Of a stretch of 64,000 bases of DNA, positions 26,992 through 35,282 are shown one piece after another. This DNA is from Microbacterium sp. ABRD28 (GTDB taxonomy: Bacteria; Actinomycetota; Actinomycetes; Actinomycetales; Microbacteriaceae), in assembly GCF_003850245.1 (NCBI RefSeq), contig NZ_CP031015.1, forward strand, positions 1,364,001 to 1,428,000, in the 5' to 3' direction. The notes beneath the pieces are model-generated. The model worked only from the letters and a program-made list of their open reading frames with translations. It was not told the origin of the DNA and ran no database searches. Made by a program: the position numbers and the translations under genes. How positions within the stretch are numbered: position 1 is the stretch's first letter; each line of letters opens with the position of its first letter.

Positions 26992-28923
26992 GTGACCAAA
27001 GCCAGGCAGGATCGCCTGCTGACGCTGCTGCTGCGGGACGGCACCTGGGCGACGGCCTCGACCCTGGCCGATGCGCTCGGGGTCACCCCCCGCAGCATCC
27101 GCTCGTACGTCGGCTCCATCAACGCGCGCGTCGCTCCCGGCGTCGCGATCGAGTCGGGTCCGCTGGGCTATCGGGCGGGGCCCGAGGGTGCCGTCGCTCT
27201 GCGGGCCGCCGGGGGGACGGATGCCGGGACCCCGCGTGACCGGCTGCACACCGTCATCCGGGGTCTCCTCGACACCGACACCGGGATCGACCTGTTCGAC
27301 ACCGCGATGGAACTGCACGTCAGTCCCGCCACGCTCGAGGCCGACCTCGCGCGCGTCCGGGGCCTTCTCAGCGGCACCGACCTGACCCTGGAGCGTTCGG
27401 CGTCCACGGCGCGACTGCGCGGCGGCGAGATGGCCCGGCGGCGCCTTCTCAGCAGGCTCGCGCACGACGAGATGGATGCCGGTGCGTTCGACCTCGGGGC
27501 GCTCCGGCGGAGCCTTGCCGGCACCGCCGTCGACGCCGACGCGTTCGGCGCGTTCAAGTCCGATCTCGTCACCGAGCTCGGCGGACTCGGCTACTACGTC
27601 AACGAGCTCGGGATCGCCGACGTCGTCATGCACATCGCCATCGCCGCCGACCGGGTCGCCCACCGGCATCCGCTCTCTCACGACCCCGCGTCGGGCAGCG
27701 CCGCCGGGGCCGACGTCGCGGCCGTGATCGAACGCCTCGTGCAGCAGCACTTCGGCGTGCGGCTGGGAGAGGGCGACGTGCAGCATCTCGCCGCGCTCGT
27801 GCTCACCCGTGTGATCGCGCCGGGCGGCGAGGGCGTGCAGGCGCGGGCGCGGCCGTCGCTCGACCCTCGGGTGGAGGCGGCGGTGCGGACGGCCGTCGGC
27901 CGGGCGGCGCGGGAGTTCCTCGTCGACATCGACGATGAGGACTTCATCACCCGTCTGGCGCTTCACGTTCAGAACCTCCGCCACCGTGCGCAGGACCAGG
28001 CGTGGTCGCGCAACCCGCTCACCCGGTCGTTGAAGTCGACGTATCCGATGATCTTCGAGCTGGCGGTGTACATCGCCGGTGAGCTCGACGCCGAGCTCGG
28101 CTTCCCCCTGCCCGACGACGAGATCGCCTACATCGCGATGCACGTCGGGGGCCGGCTCGAGCGGAGCCGCCAGAACGCTCAGCTGCTCACAGCCACGATC
28201 GTGTGCCCGGGATACTACGAGCTCCACGAGCTGCTGCGCTCGAGCGTGGACCGCTCGCTCGGCCAGGCGATCGAGGTCGTCGGCGTGGAGACGCGCGTCG
28301 ACCCCGACTGGGAGAACCTCGGCACCGACCTCGTGCTCACCACGATCGACGCGCCGGTGACGGGGGAGCGGATCGTCCGCATCCAGCCGTTCCTCACCGA
28401 CGCCGACGTCGAGCGGGTGCAGGCGGCGGCGGGCCGGGTGCGCCGCGCGCGGCGCCTCGCACGGCTGCGCACCGAGCTCGAGCGCTACTTCCCCGCCGAT
28501 GCCTTCGTGCGCGGACTCGACGTCGACGACACCGGCGAGGAGGGGATCATCCGCCGCCTCGGCGGCATGCTCGTCGCCCAGGGCGTCATCGACGACGACT
28601 ACGTCGAGCGGTCGATCCAGCGGGAGCGGATGTCGTCGACGGCATTCACCGACGCGCTGGCCGTGCCTCATGCGATCGGGATGACCGCGACGCGCACCGC
28701 CATCGCGGTGGGGGTCGCCGAGGGGTCGATTCCGTGGGGGGACTCGCGGGTGCAGGTCGTCGCGCTGGTGGCGTTCTCCGAGGGCGACCGGGAGGCCTTC
28801 CAGACGGTCTTCGAGCAGCTGGTCGAGGTCTTCTCCGAGCGCGAGAGCGTGTCGCGCATCGTCCGGCGGGGTACCGACTTCCCCGCCTTCCTCGACGAGC
28901 TCGTCGCCGTCATCGACGGCTAG
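26992..28923 (+). CDS. mtlR: MtlR-type PRD transcriptional regulator with PTS domains
   Basis: The protein has 643 residues and the full MtlR/BglG-activator order: an N-terminal HTH (about 5-60, RQDRLLTLLLRDGTWATASTLADALGV), two PRD domains (about 170-390) with conserved His in ADVVMHI, LALHVQNLRH and AYIAMHVGG, a GatB-like IIB domain with Cys in ATIVCPGYYE, and an EIIA domain with His560 in LAVPHAIG. Phosphorylation of these residues by PTS proteins normally sets activity. I chose the GTG at 26992 after GGAGGGGTGCCC. It is divergent from the mannitol operon and most likely activates it. Confidence 0.93.
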   Translation: MTKARQDRLLTLLLRDGTWATASTLADALGVTPRSIRSYVGSINARVAPGVAIESGPLGYRAGPEGAVALRAAGGTDAGTPRDRLHTVIRGLLDTDTGIDLFDTAMELHVSPATLEADLARVRGLLSGTDLTLERSASTARLRGGEMARRRLLSRLAHDEMDAGAFDLGALRRSLAGTAVDADAFGAFKSDLVTELGGLGYYVNELGIADVVMHIAIAADRVAHRHPLSHDPASGSAAGADVAAVIERLVQQHFGVRLGEGDVQHLAALVLTRVIAPGGEGVQARARPSLDPRVEAAVRTAVGRAAREFLVDIDDEDFITRLALHVQNLRHRAQDQAWSRNPLTRSLKSTYPMIFELAVYIAGELDAELGFPLPDDEIAYIAMHVGGRLERSRQNAQLLTATIVCPGYYELHELLRSSVDRSLGQAIEVVGVETRVDPDWENLGTDLVLTTIDAPVTGERIVRIQPFLTDADVERVQAAAGRVRRARRLARLRTELERYFPADAFVRGLDVDDTGEEGIIRRLGGMLVAQGVIDDDYVERSIQRERMSSTAFTDALAVPHAIGMTATRTAIAVGVAEGSIPWGDSRVQVVALVAFSEGDREAFQTVFEQLVEVFSERESVSRIVRRGTDFPAFLDELVAVIDG

Positions 28924-28935
28924 CGTCGCTCGCGC

Positions 28936-29022
28936 GTTCCCAACTCCTGCAGATCCGCCCGGCCCCCGGCCTCGACGGCGCTTCCGGCGGCGTCGGCCCC
29001 GTTCTGCAGGAGTTGCGGACAT
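28936..29022. repeat. Hairpin repeat element, copy 3
   Basis: CAACTCCTGCAGA (28941-28953) pairs perfectly with TCTGCAGGAGTTG (29003-29015). The inner part is GC-rich. It fills the 133-base gap between the convergent regulator and GNAT genes. Confidence 0.72.
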
Positions 29023-29056
29023 CCAGCGGAGCGAACCCGGCGCTGGGAGCCCGCGT

Positions 29057-29641
29057 TCACCCGCGGCGAAGCCGCGCCTGGAGGCCCAGCCGTGCGGCGG
29101 GCCACTCGTGGGGGAGGAGCGAGTACACCGCGGTGTCGCGCAGCGACCCGTCGGGGCCCAGGCGGTGGTTGCGCAGAATCCCGTCGAGCTTCGCGCCGAG
29201 GCGCTCGATCGCCGCGCGCGACTGCCGGTTGTGGAAGTGGGTGCGGAATTCCACCGCGATCGCGTCGCACACCTCGAAGGCGTGCCCGAGCAGGAGAAGC
29301 TTCGCGGCCGTGTTGACCGCCGTGCGCTGCGACGCCACGCCCAGCCAGGTGTAACCGATCTCGACGTGCCGATTCGCCTGGTCGATGTTGCAGAAGGTCG
29401 TCATGCCGACGGCCGCGCCGGTGTCGGCGCGCACGACCGCCCACGGGTTCATCTCGCCGCGCTCCCCCCACGCCCGCCGCCGTGCGATCTCGGCATCCAC
29501 GTCGGCGGGGGTCGGTACGGAGGTGTACCACGCATGCTCGAGACCCGCGGCAGCCTCGCGCAGGTCGGCGGCGTGCCCAGCCGCCAGGGGCTCGAGCCGG
29601 ACGTGAGCGTTTTCGAGGATGACGGGGTCGGTCAGCAGCAC
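29057..29641 (-). CDS. GNAT-family N-acetyltransferase
   Basis: This 194-residue protein is of the RimJ/RimL type: PVILENAHVRLEPLAAGH at the start, AVGMTTFCNID, HVEIGYTWLG and the acceptor-region motif HFHNRQSRAAIERLGAKLDG. I placed the start at the GTG at 29641 because TAGGCT lies seven bases upstream and the family starts just before the first strand. The longer frame to 29716 would run into the MFS gene. Substrate unknown. Confidence 0.85.
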   Translation of the reverse strand: MLLTDPVILENAHVRLEPLAAGHAADLREAAAGLEHAWYTSVPTPADVDAEIARRRAWGERGEMNPWAVVRADTGAAVGMTTFCNIDQANRHVEIGYTWLGVASQRTAVNTAAKLLLLGHAFEVCDAIAVEFRTHFHNRQSRAAIERLGAKLDGILRNHRLGPDGSLRDTAVYSLLPHEWPAARLGLQARLRRG

Positions 29642-29648
29642 GCCCGTC

Positions 29649-29654
29649 AGCCTA
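29649..29654 (-). promoter_or_regulatory. -10 box (TAGGCT) for the GNAT gene
   Basis: TAGGCT on the minus strand, seven bases before the GTG at 29641. It overlaps the stop of the MFS gene. Confidence 0.45.
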
Positions 29655-31052
29655 CGCGCGCTCGCCGCTGTCGCCGGCCCGGTCACCGCCGCGGTCGTCG
29701 GCTCCCGATGTCTCACCCATCGCGGCCTGGACCACCACCGCCCCGGTCGCGGGATCCGGTGCGCGCGATGCCGCCCGCGCGGCGATGATCGCCCGGCGCC
29801 CGGCCGGCACGGTGACCGCCAACCCGATGACGATGAATGTCAGCACACCCGCCGCCACCAGGAGGGTCTCGATCGGCACTCTGTCGGCGAGCGGCCCGAA
29901 GAACACCATCCCGATCGGCATCGCCACGGCCATGACGATCCCGACGAAGCCGAACACGCGACCCTGCCGTTCGGGTTCGACCGTCTCCTGCAGGAGCGTC
30001 ATCGACGGCGTCGAGAAGAACGGCACCGCCAGCCCGACGAGGAACATGAAGCCGAAGAACACCCACACGTTCGGTGACAGGCCGAGGCCCACCGAGAGCC
30101 CGCCGAACACCAGCGACGACACCACGATGAGACCGATCCGGCTTCGCCGCGCGAAGAAGGTCGCGACCACGACGCCGCCCAGCGTCATCCCGACACTGAA
30201 GGCGACCTCCAGCACCGCGAGGTTGACGACGTTCTGCTGCTCACCCGCGTCGAACGAGCGCACCAGCATCAGCGGGGTCAGGTTCGACGGGGCGACGGTG
30301 AGGAGGAAGATGATCGCGAACACGATCAGCAGCCACCGTACGAAGGCGTGGTGGGCGATGTATCGCACACCGTCGACGAGGTCGGCGAAGTACGCCGTCG
30401 GTGCACCCTCCGCCCGGCGCACCGCCCGCACCGGGATGAGAGCCAGCAGGCCGATCCCGATGACGGCGGTGACGACGTCGATGAAGAAGATCGGGACGAG
30501 GGATGCCGCGGTGCCGCCGGTCGCGGCGGACGCCCAGGCGTAGATCGCGCCGGCCGCGGCCGGGGCAAGCAGCGCCATCGCCGACTGGATCGACCCGTTG
30601 AGGCCGTTGATCCGCATCAGGTGGCGCGTCGGGGTGATCTGCGGGATGAGCGCCGAGACCGCCGGCATCTGGATGCCCGCTCCGGCCGAACGGATCGCGA
30701 GGGCCAGGAAGACCAGCCACAGATCGTCGTATCCGGTCAGCATGATCAGCGCGAGGCCCAGCGTGGTGGCCGCGATGGCGGCATCGGCCCCCATGATCAG
30801 GAACTTGCGGTTGTGCCGGTCGGCCCACACACCGCCGAAGATCGACACGATCGCCTGCGGCAGGAACCCGAAGACGGCCGCCAGGGTCATGATCAGCCCC
30901 GACTCGTACGTGATCGTGAGATACCAGAAGACGGCGTACTGCACGAGCATCGAGCCGAGGAGGCTCGCGGTCTGACCGCTCAGGAAGAAGACGACGTTCC
31001 GCAGCCAGCCCGGGGCCTCTGCGGTGTCGACCGGGGCCGCGTCGGAGGTCAT
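29652..31052 (-). CDS. MFS transporter (MFS_3/EntS-like)
   Basis: The protein has 466 residues and about twelve membrane helices, with the MFS signature between helices 2 and 3 (GGVWADRHNRKFLIMGAD). The pattern NGLNGSIQSAMALLAPAAAGAIY is typical of the MFS_3 group, which includes the enterobactin exporter EntS and macrolide-efflux proteins. The C-terminal 40 residues are hydrophilic. Its ATG overlaps the mutase stop by four bases. Cargo is unknown; co-transcription with PNP and the mutase does not explain an exporter of this group. Confidence 0.88.
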   Translation of the reverse strand: MTSDAAPVDTAEAPGWLRNVVFFLSGQTASLLGSMLVQYAVFWYLTITYESGLIMTLAAVFGFLPQAIVSIFGGVWADRHNRKFLIMGADAAIAATTLGLALIMLTGYDDLWLVFLALAIRSAGAGIQMPAVSALIPQITPTRHLMRINGLNGSIQSAMALLAPAAAGAIYAWASAATGGTAASLVPIFFIDVVTAVIGIGLLALIPVRAVRRAEGAPTAYFADLVDGVRYIAHHAFVRWLLIVFAIIFLLTVAPSNLTPLMLVRSFDAGEQQNVVNLAVLEVAFSVGMTLGGVVVATFFARRSRIGLIVVSSLVFGGLSVGLGLSPNVWVFFGFMFLVGLAVPFFSTPSMTLLQETVEPERQGRVFGFVGIVMAVAMPIGMVFFGPLADRVPIETLLVAAGVLTFIVIGLAVTVPAGRRAIIAARAASRAPDPATGAVVVQAAMGETSGADDRGGDRAGDSGERA

Positions 31053-32770
31053 CTCCCCTCGATCTGCGCGAGGAGGGCGCGCGCACCGGCGGCGATGTCG
31101 GCGACCTGCGCGGCGGCGTCGGCGGCCGATGACCCGCGCACATCCAGATAGAGCTTCAGCTTCGGTTCCGTCCCGCTCGGGCGCACGATGACCCGGGCGC
31201 CCTGGGCGAGCCACAGTCTCAGCACATCGCCGGGCGGCAGGTCGCCGACGCCCTGGCTGAGGTCTTCGAACCGCTCGACGGCGACCGTGCCGATGCGGAC
31301 TGGAGGGTCGGCGCGCAGCGCCGCCATCACCCGGTCGATCGCCGAGAGGTCATCGACCCGCACCGAGATCTGGTCGCTGGCGAAGAAGCCGAAGGTCTCA
31401 TCGAACTCGCGCAGCACGTCGGCCAGTGTGCGCCCCTCGGCACGCGCGTCGGTGACGATGCCGAGCAGGGCGATAGCGGCGGAGATCCCGTCCTTGTCGC
31501 GCACCGTCTCGGGGTTGACGAGGTAGCCGAGGGCCTCCTCGAAGCCGTAGACGATGCCCGGCGCGCGCGAGATCCACTTGAAACCTGTGAGGGTCGCGTG
31601 GAAGTCGAGGCCGTAGTGGTGCGCGACGGCTTCGAGCCCGGGGGAGGAGACGAGAGAACACGCAAGGGATGCCGCGGGCCCGCGCCCCGCATCGGCCGCG
31701 GCCGCACGGGCGGCACGCCATCCGAGGAGCAGTCCGACCTGGTTGCCGGTGAGCCGGCGCCAGCCGCCCTCGGCGGCCGGGTCGGGCACAGCGACCGCGA
31801 GCCGATCGGCGTCGGGGTCGTTCGCCACGACGAGTTCCGCACCTGAGGCGCGTGCGGTCTCGAAGGCCAGATCCATCGCCCCGGGCTCTTCGGGGTTGGG
31901 GAAGGCGACGGTGGGGAAGCGCCCGTCGGGGGCGGTCTGCTGCTCGACGAGGATCGGCTCGGGGTAACCCGCCGCAGCGACGATCTTCGACAGTGTCTCC
32001 CAGCCCACGCCGTGCATCGCGGTGTAGACCCAGCGGAGCCCGGCCGCACCCGGCCCGGCCGGTGCGACCCGCGCGGTCGCGGCGACGTAGGCGTCGACGA
32101 CGGCCTCGTCGGCGAGCTCCCACGCATCCGACCGCGGCAGCTCGTCGACCCGCAGGGTGTCGGCCACGCGCTGGATCTCGGCGGCGATGTGCGCGTCGGC
32201 GGGCGCGACGATCTGCGACCCGCCGTGCACCCCTCCGAGATACACCTTGTAGCCGTTGTCGTTCGGCGGATTGTGGCTCGCCGTCACCATGACGCCCGCG
32301 TGGGCGCCGAGGTGGCGTACGGCGAAGGCGAGCACAGGAGTCGGGAGAAGACGGGGGAGGACGGTCACGCGCAGTCCCATGCCCGCCATGATCTCGGCGG
32401 AGTCGCGGGCGAAGACGTCGGAGTTCCGACGCCCGTCGTAACCGATCACGACGAGTGGGGCCTCGTCTCCGGCTCCCGGTCCGATCTCGTCGGCCTGCGC
32501 CAGCACATACGCCCCGAGCCCGGCCGCGGCCTGCGAGACCAGCACCCGGTTCATCCGATTGCTGCCCGCTCCCAGCTCACCGCGCAGGCCCGCGGTGCCG
32601 AAGGCCAGGCGCGCGGCGAAGCGGTCGGTCAGCTCGGTGGCCGCGGCCTCGTCTCCGGCCTCCGTGCGCGCGATCAGGTCATCGAGCTCGGCGCGGGTCT
32701 CGTCATCGGGATCCTGATCGCGCCAGGCGCGCGCCCGCGCGATCGCGTGCGACCCCACCGGTGCGGTCAC
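31049..32770 (-). CDS. Alpha-D-phosphohexomutase family phosphosugar mutase (PGM2-like)
   Basis: This 573-residue enzyme moves phosphate within a sugar-1-phosphate. The phosphoserine loop TASHNPPNDNGYK, the metal loop DPDADRLAV and the phosphate-binding RPSGTEPKLK are intact. AFGTAGLRGELGAGSNRMN marks the long PGM2/phosphopentomutase-type branch, not the shorter ManB branch. The start is the GTG at 32770, overlapping the PNP stop, with GGTGGAGAAGCT upstream. Placed directly behind purine nucleoside phosphorylase, it may convert ribose-1-phosphate to ribose-5-phosphate. Phosphomannomutase or phosphoglucomutase activity is also possible. Confidence 0.9.
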   Translation of the reverse strand: MTAPVGSHAIARARAWRDQDPDDETRAELDDLIARTEAGDEAAATELTDRFAARLAFGTAGLRGELGAGSNRMNRVLVSQAAAGLGAYVLAQADEIGPGAGDEAPLVVIGYDGRRNSDVFARDSAEIMAGMGLRVTVLPRLLPTPVLAFAVRHLGAHAGVMVTASHNPPNDNGYKVYLGGVHGGSQIVAPADAHIAAEIQRVADTLRVDELPRSDAWELADEAVVDAYVAATARVAPAGPGAAGLRWVYTAMHGVGWETLSKIVAAAGYPEPILVEQQTAPDGRFPTVAFPNPEEPGAMDLAFETARASGAELVVANDPDADRLAVAVPDPAAEGGWRRLTGNQVGLLLGWRAARAAAADAGRGPAASLACSLVSSPGLEAVAHHYGLDFHATLTGFKWISRAPGIVYGFEEALGYLVNPETVRDKDGISAAIALLGIVTDARAEGRTLADVLREFDETFGFFASDQISVRVDDLSAIDRVMAALRADPPVRIGTVAVERFEDLSQGVGDLPPGDVLRLWLAQGARVIVRPSGTEPKLKLYLDVRGSSAADAAAQVADIAAGARALLAQIEGR

Positions 32771-33600
32771 AGCTTCTCCACCACCCGGGCGAGGAGGGAG
32801 GAGATCACCGGCTCGGCGTCGCGTCCGGCCTCGAGAACCTCCTCGTGGCTGAGAGGCGTGGTCTGGATGCCCGCCGCGAGATTGGTGATGAGCGAGAACC
32901 CGAGGATCTCCATCCCGGCCTGTCGGGCCGCGATCGCCTCGAGGGCGGTGGACATGCCGACGATGTCGCCGCCGATGCGCTCGGCCATCCGGACTTCTGC
33001 CGGGGTCTCGTAGTGCGGCCCGCGGAACTGGCAGTACACGCCCTCGTCGAGCGTCGCGTCGACCGCGCGCGCGATCTCGCGCAGGCGCTCCGAGTACAGG
33101 TCGGTGAGGTCGATGAAGGTCGCGCCTTCGAGCGGTGAGGCGGCCGTGAGGTTGATGTGGTCGCTGATGAGCACCGGCTGCCCCGGATGCCACGTGCGGC
33201 GGATGCCGCCCGCGCCGTTGGTGAGGACCATGATCCGGGCCCCGGTCGCGGCGGCGGTCCGGACGCTGTGCACGACACGGCGCACCCCGTGGCCCTCGTA
33301 GAAATGCGTGCGCGCGCCGATGACGAGCACCCTGCGGCCGGCAGGGGTGAGGATGCTGCGGATCGTGCCCACGTGACCCTCGAGCGCCGGACGGCTGAAA
33401 CCGGTCACCTCGGTGGCGGGAACCGTCGCGACGGTCTCGCCGATCAGGTCGGCGGCCTTCCCCCACCCGCTTCCGAGGGTGAGGGCGATGTCGTGGTGGT
33501 CCACGCCCGTGAGGCGGGCGATGTCGTCGGCCGCCTGGGCGGCGACGGCGAACGGATCGGCGTTCGGGTCGTCGAGCGGATGGGCAGGGGAATGATGCAT
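32767..33600 (-). CDS. Purine-nucleoside phosphorylase
   Basis: This 277-residue PNP is of the trimeric (inosine/guanosine) type. It splits purine nucleosides to base and pentose-1-phosphate. Motifs: ALTLGSGWG (phosphate-binding Ser/Gly), ARTHFYEGH, VLTNGAGGI, GPHYETPAEVRM, VGMSTALEA and SLITNLAAG, the base-binding Asn being in ITN. The start is the ATG at 33600 with TATCGT six bases upstream. It leads a three-gene operon with the mutase and MFS gene. Inosine made by the adenosine deaminase at 18-19 kb would be a fitting substrate. Confidence 0.94.
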   Translation of the reverse strand: MHHSPAHPLDDPNADPFAVAAQAADDIARLTGVDHHDIALTLGSGWGKAADLIGETVATVPATEVTGFSRPALEGHVGTIRSILTPAGRRVLVIGARTHFYEGHGVRRVVHSVRTAAATGARIMVLTNGAGGIRRTWHPGQPVLISDHINLTAASPLEGATFIDLTDLYSERLREIARAVDATLDEGVYCQFRGPHYETPAEVRMAERIGGDIVGMSTALEAIAARQAGMEILGFSLITNLAAGIQTTPLSHEEVLEAGRDAEPVISSLLARVVEKL

Positions 33601-33606
33601 GAGATC

Positions 33607-33612
33607 ACGATA
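33607..33612 (-). promoter_or_regulatory. -10 box (TATCGT) for the PNP operon
   Basis: TATCGT on the minus strand, six bases before the ATG at 33600; leaderless layout. Confidence 0.5.
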
Positions 33613-33681
33613 CGGACCAGATCCGACGCCCTGCCACTGCACCGCCCCCGAGCGACCCCCCGCGGCTGTTTGAATGGAGGC

Positions 33682-35136
33682 ATGTCGTTGAGCTTCGAGC
33701 GGACCCAGAGCGTGGCGATCCTGGGCGGCGGTCCCGGCGGGTACGAGGCGGCCCTGGCAGCCGCTCAGCTGGGCGCCGAGGTCACCCTCGTCGAGCGCGC
33801 CGGCGTCGGCGGATCGGCCGTCATCACCGATGTCGTCCCCTCCAAGACGCTCATCGCCACGGCCGACGCCGCCGTGGCGATCTCGGAGGCGAGCGACCTG
33901 GGCGTGCAGCTGTTCGCCCGAGGCGAGACGGGAAAGCCCCTCAAGCCCGAGATCGCGATCAACCTCGCGGCGGTGAACAAGCGCGTGCTCTCGCTCGCGC
34001 GCCAGCAGTCCGACGACATGCGGGCGTCGCTGGTCGAAGCCGGGGTGCGCATCATCTCGGGCCACGGGCGTCTCGAAGGGCGCAACGAGGTCATCGTCTC
34101 CACCGACATCGGCGGTACCGATTTCGATCGGGTGGAGGCCGACACCCTCGTCGTCTCGGTCGGCGCCTCGCCCCGTCGGCTGCCGAGCGCCAAGCCCGAC
34201 GGGCAGCGCATCCTCACCTGGACGCAGCTCTACACGATGAACGCCCTCCCTTCGCACCTCATCGTCGTGGGATCGGGGGTCACCGGGGCCGAGTTCGCCT
34301 CGGCGTACATGAACCTCGGAGCCCAGGTCACGCTCATCTCCAGCCGCGACCAGGTGCTCCCGGGCGAGGATGCCGACGCCGCGACCGTGCTCGAGAAGGT
34401 GTTCAAGCGCGGCGGCATGACCGTGCTGTCGCGGTGCCGCGCCGAGAGCGTCGTCAACACCGGCGACGGCGTCCAGGTGACCCTGGGCGACGGACGCGTC
34501 GTCGAGGGGAGCCACTGCCTCATGGCGGTCGGCGCCATCCCGAACACCGCCGGCATCGGCCTGGAGGAGGCCGGGGTGCAGATGACCGACTCCGGTCACA
34601 TCCAGGTCAACCGGGTCGCACGCACGAGCGTGCCGAACATCTACGCGGCGGGCGACTGCACCACCTTCGTGCCGCTGGCTTCGGTCGCCTCGATGCAGGG
34701 CCGCACCGCCGTCTTCCACGCCCTCGGCGACGTGGTCATCCCGCTCGAGCAACGCCGCATCACCTCGAACATCTTCACCGCTCCCGAGATCGCCACCATC
34801 GGCTTCCAGGAGAAGGATGTCACCTCCGGCGCCATCGACGGACAGGTGCTGAAACTCCCTCTCTCGGCCAATCCGCGGGCGAAGATGATGGGGGTGCGCG
34901 ACGGGTTCGTCAAGCTCATCGCCCGCCGCGGCAGCGGCACCGTCATCGGCGGGGTCATCGTCGCCCCGCGGGCGTCGGAGCTGATCTACCCGATCGCGAT
35001 CGCCGTGGAGCGGCGCCTCACCGTCGATCAGGTCTCGCGGGTCTTCGCCGTCTATCCCTCGCTGTCGGGCAGCATCACCGATGCCGCGCGCGCCATGCAC
35101 ATCGTCGACCGGCCGATGGACGCCGCCCAGGTCTGA
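33682..35136 (+). CDS. lpdA: NAD(P)H-quinone dehydrogenase of the LpdA type
   Basis: This 484-residue flavoprotein belongs to the pyridine nucleotide-disulfide oxidoreductase fold. The FAD motif is AILGGGPGGYEAALAA, the NAD motif VVGSGVTGAEFA, the second FAD motif YAAGDCT, and the dimerisation domain follows. Where lipoamide dehydrogenases have the redox CxxxxC pair, this one reads GVGGSAVITDVVPSK without cysteines. That matches mycobacterial LpdA (Rv3303c type), which reduces quinones instead of disulfides. The ATG has TGGAGGC directly upstream. It is divergent from PNP. Confidence 0.92.
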   Translation: MSLSFERTQSVAILGGGPGGYEAALAAAQLGAEVTLVERAGVGGSAVITDVVPSKTLIATADAAVAISEASDLGVQLFARGETGKPLKPEIAINLAAVNKRVLSLARQQSDDMRASLVEAGVRIISGHGRLEGRNEVIVSTDIGGTDFDRVEADTLVVSVGASPRRLPSAKPDGQRILTWTQLYTMNALPSHLIVVGSGVTGAEFASAYMNLGAQVTLISSRDQVLPGEDADAATVLEKVFKRGGMTVLSRCRAESVVNTGDGVQVTLGDGRVVEGSHCLMAVGAIPNTAGIGLEEAGVQMTDSGHIQVNRVARTSVPNIYAAGDCTTFVPLASVASMQGRTAVFHALGDVVIPLEQRRITSNIFTAPEIATIGFQEKDVTSGAIDGQVLKLPLSANPRAKMMGVRDGFVKLIARRGSGTVIGGVIVAPRASELIYPIAIAVERRLTVDQVSRVFAVYPSLSGSITDAARAMHIVDRPMDAAQV

Positions 35137-35204
35137 CCCGCCCGCGTGCGAGGCACCCCGTCGCCGAACGAGCGCAGCGAGACGACACGCACCGCCGCGG
35201 GGAC

Positions 35205-35257
35205 GCGTTTCGTCTCGTCGCCGCGCTCCTCGCTCGCCGACCGGCAGGACGAAACGC
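35205..35257. repeat. Inverted repeat in the lpdA-esterase gap
   Basis: GCGTTTCGTC (35205-35214) and GACGAAACGC (35248-35257) are exact reverse complements 33 bases apart, within the 146-base gap. It lies after lpdA and could terminate its transcript; no U-tract follows. Confidence 0.45.
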
Positions 35258-35270
35258 CCCCGCCCACCTC

Positions 35271-35276
35271 TAGAAT
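35271..35276 (+). promoter_or_regulatory. -10 box (TAGAAT) for the esterase gene
   Basis: TAGAAT, six bases before the GTG at 35283; a near-consensus box in the leaderless layout. Confidence 0.55.
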
Positions 35277-35282
35277 TCCCCC

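Noticed and set aside
26671..29022. Open frame of 783 codons on the minus strand opposite the PRD regulator
   Set aside because: The regulator on the plus strand has recognisable HTH, PRD and PTS domains with active-site residues; the opposite frame has none.
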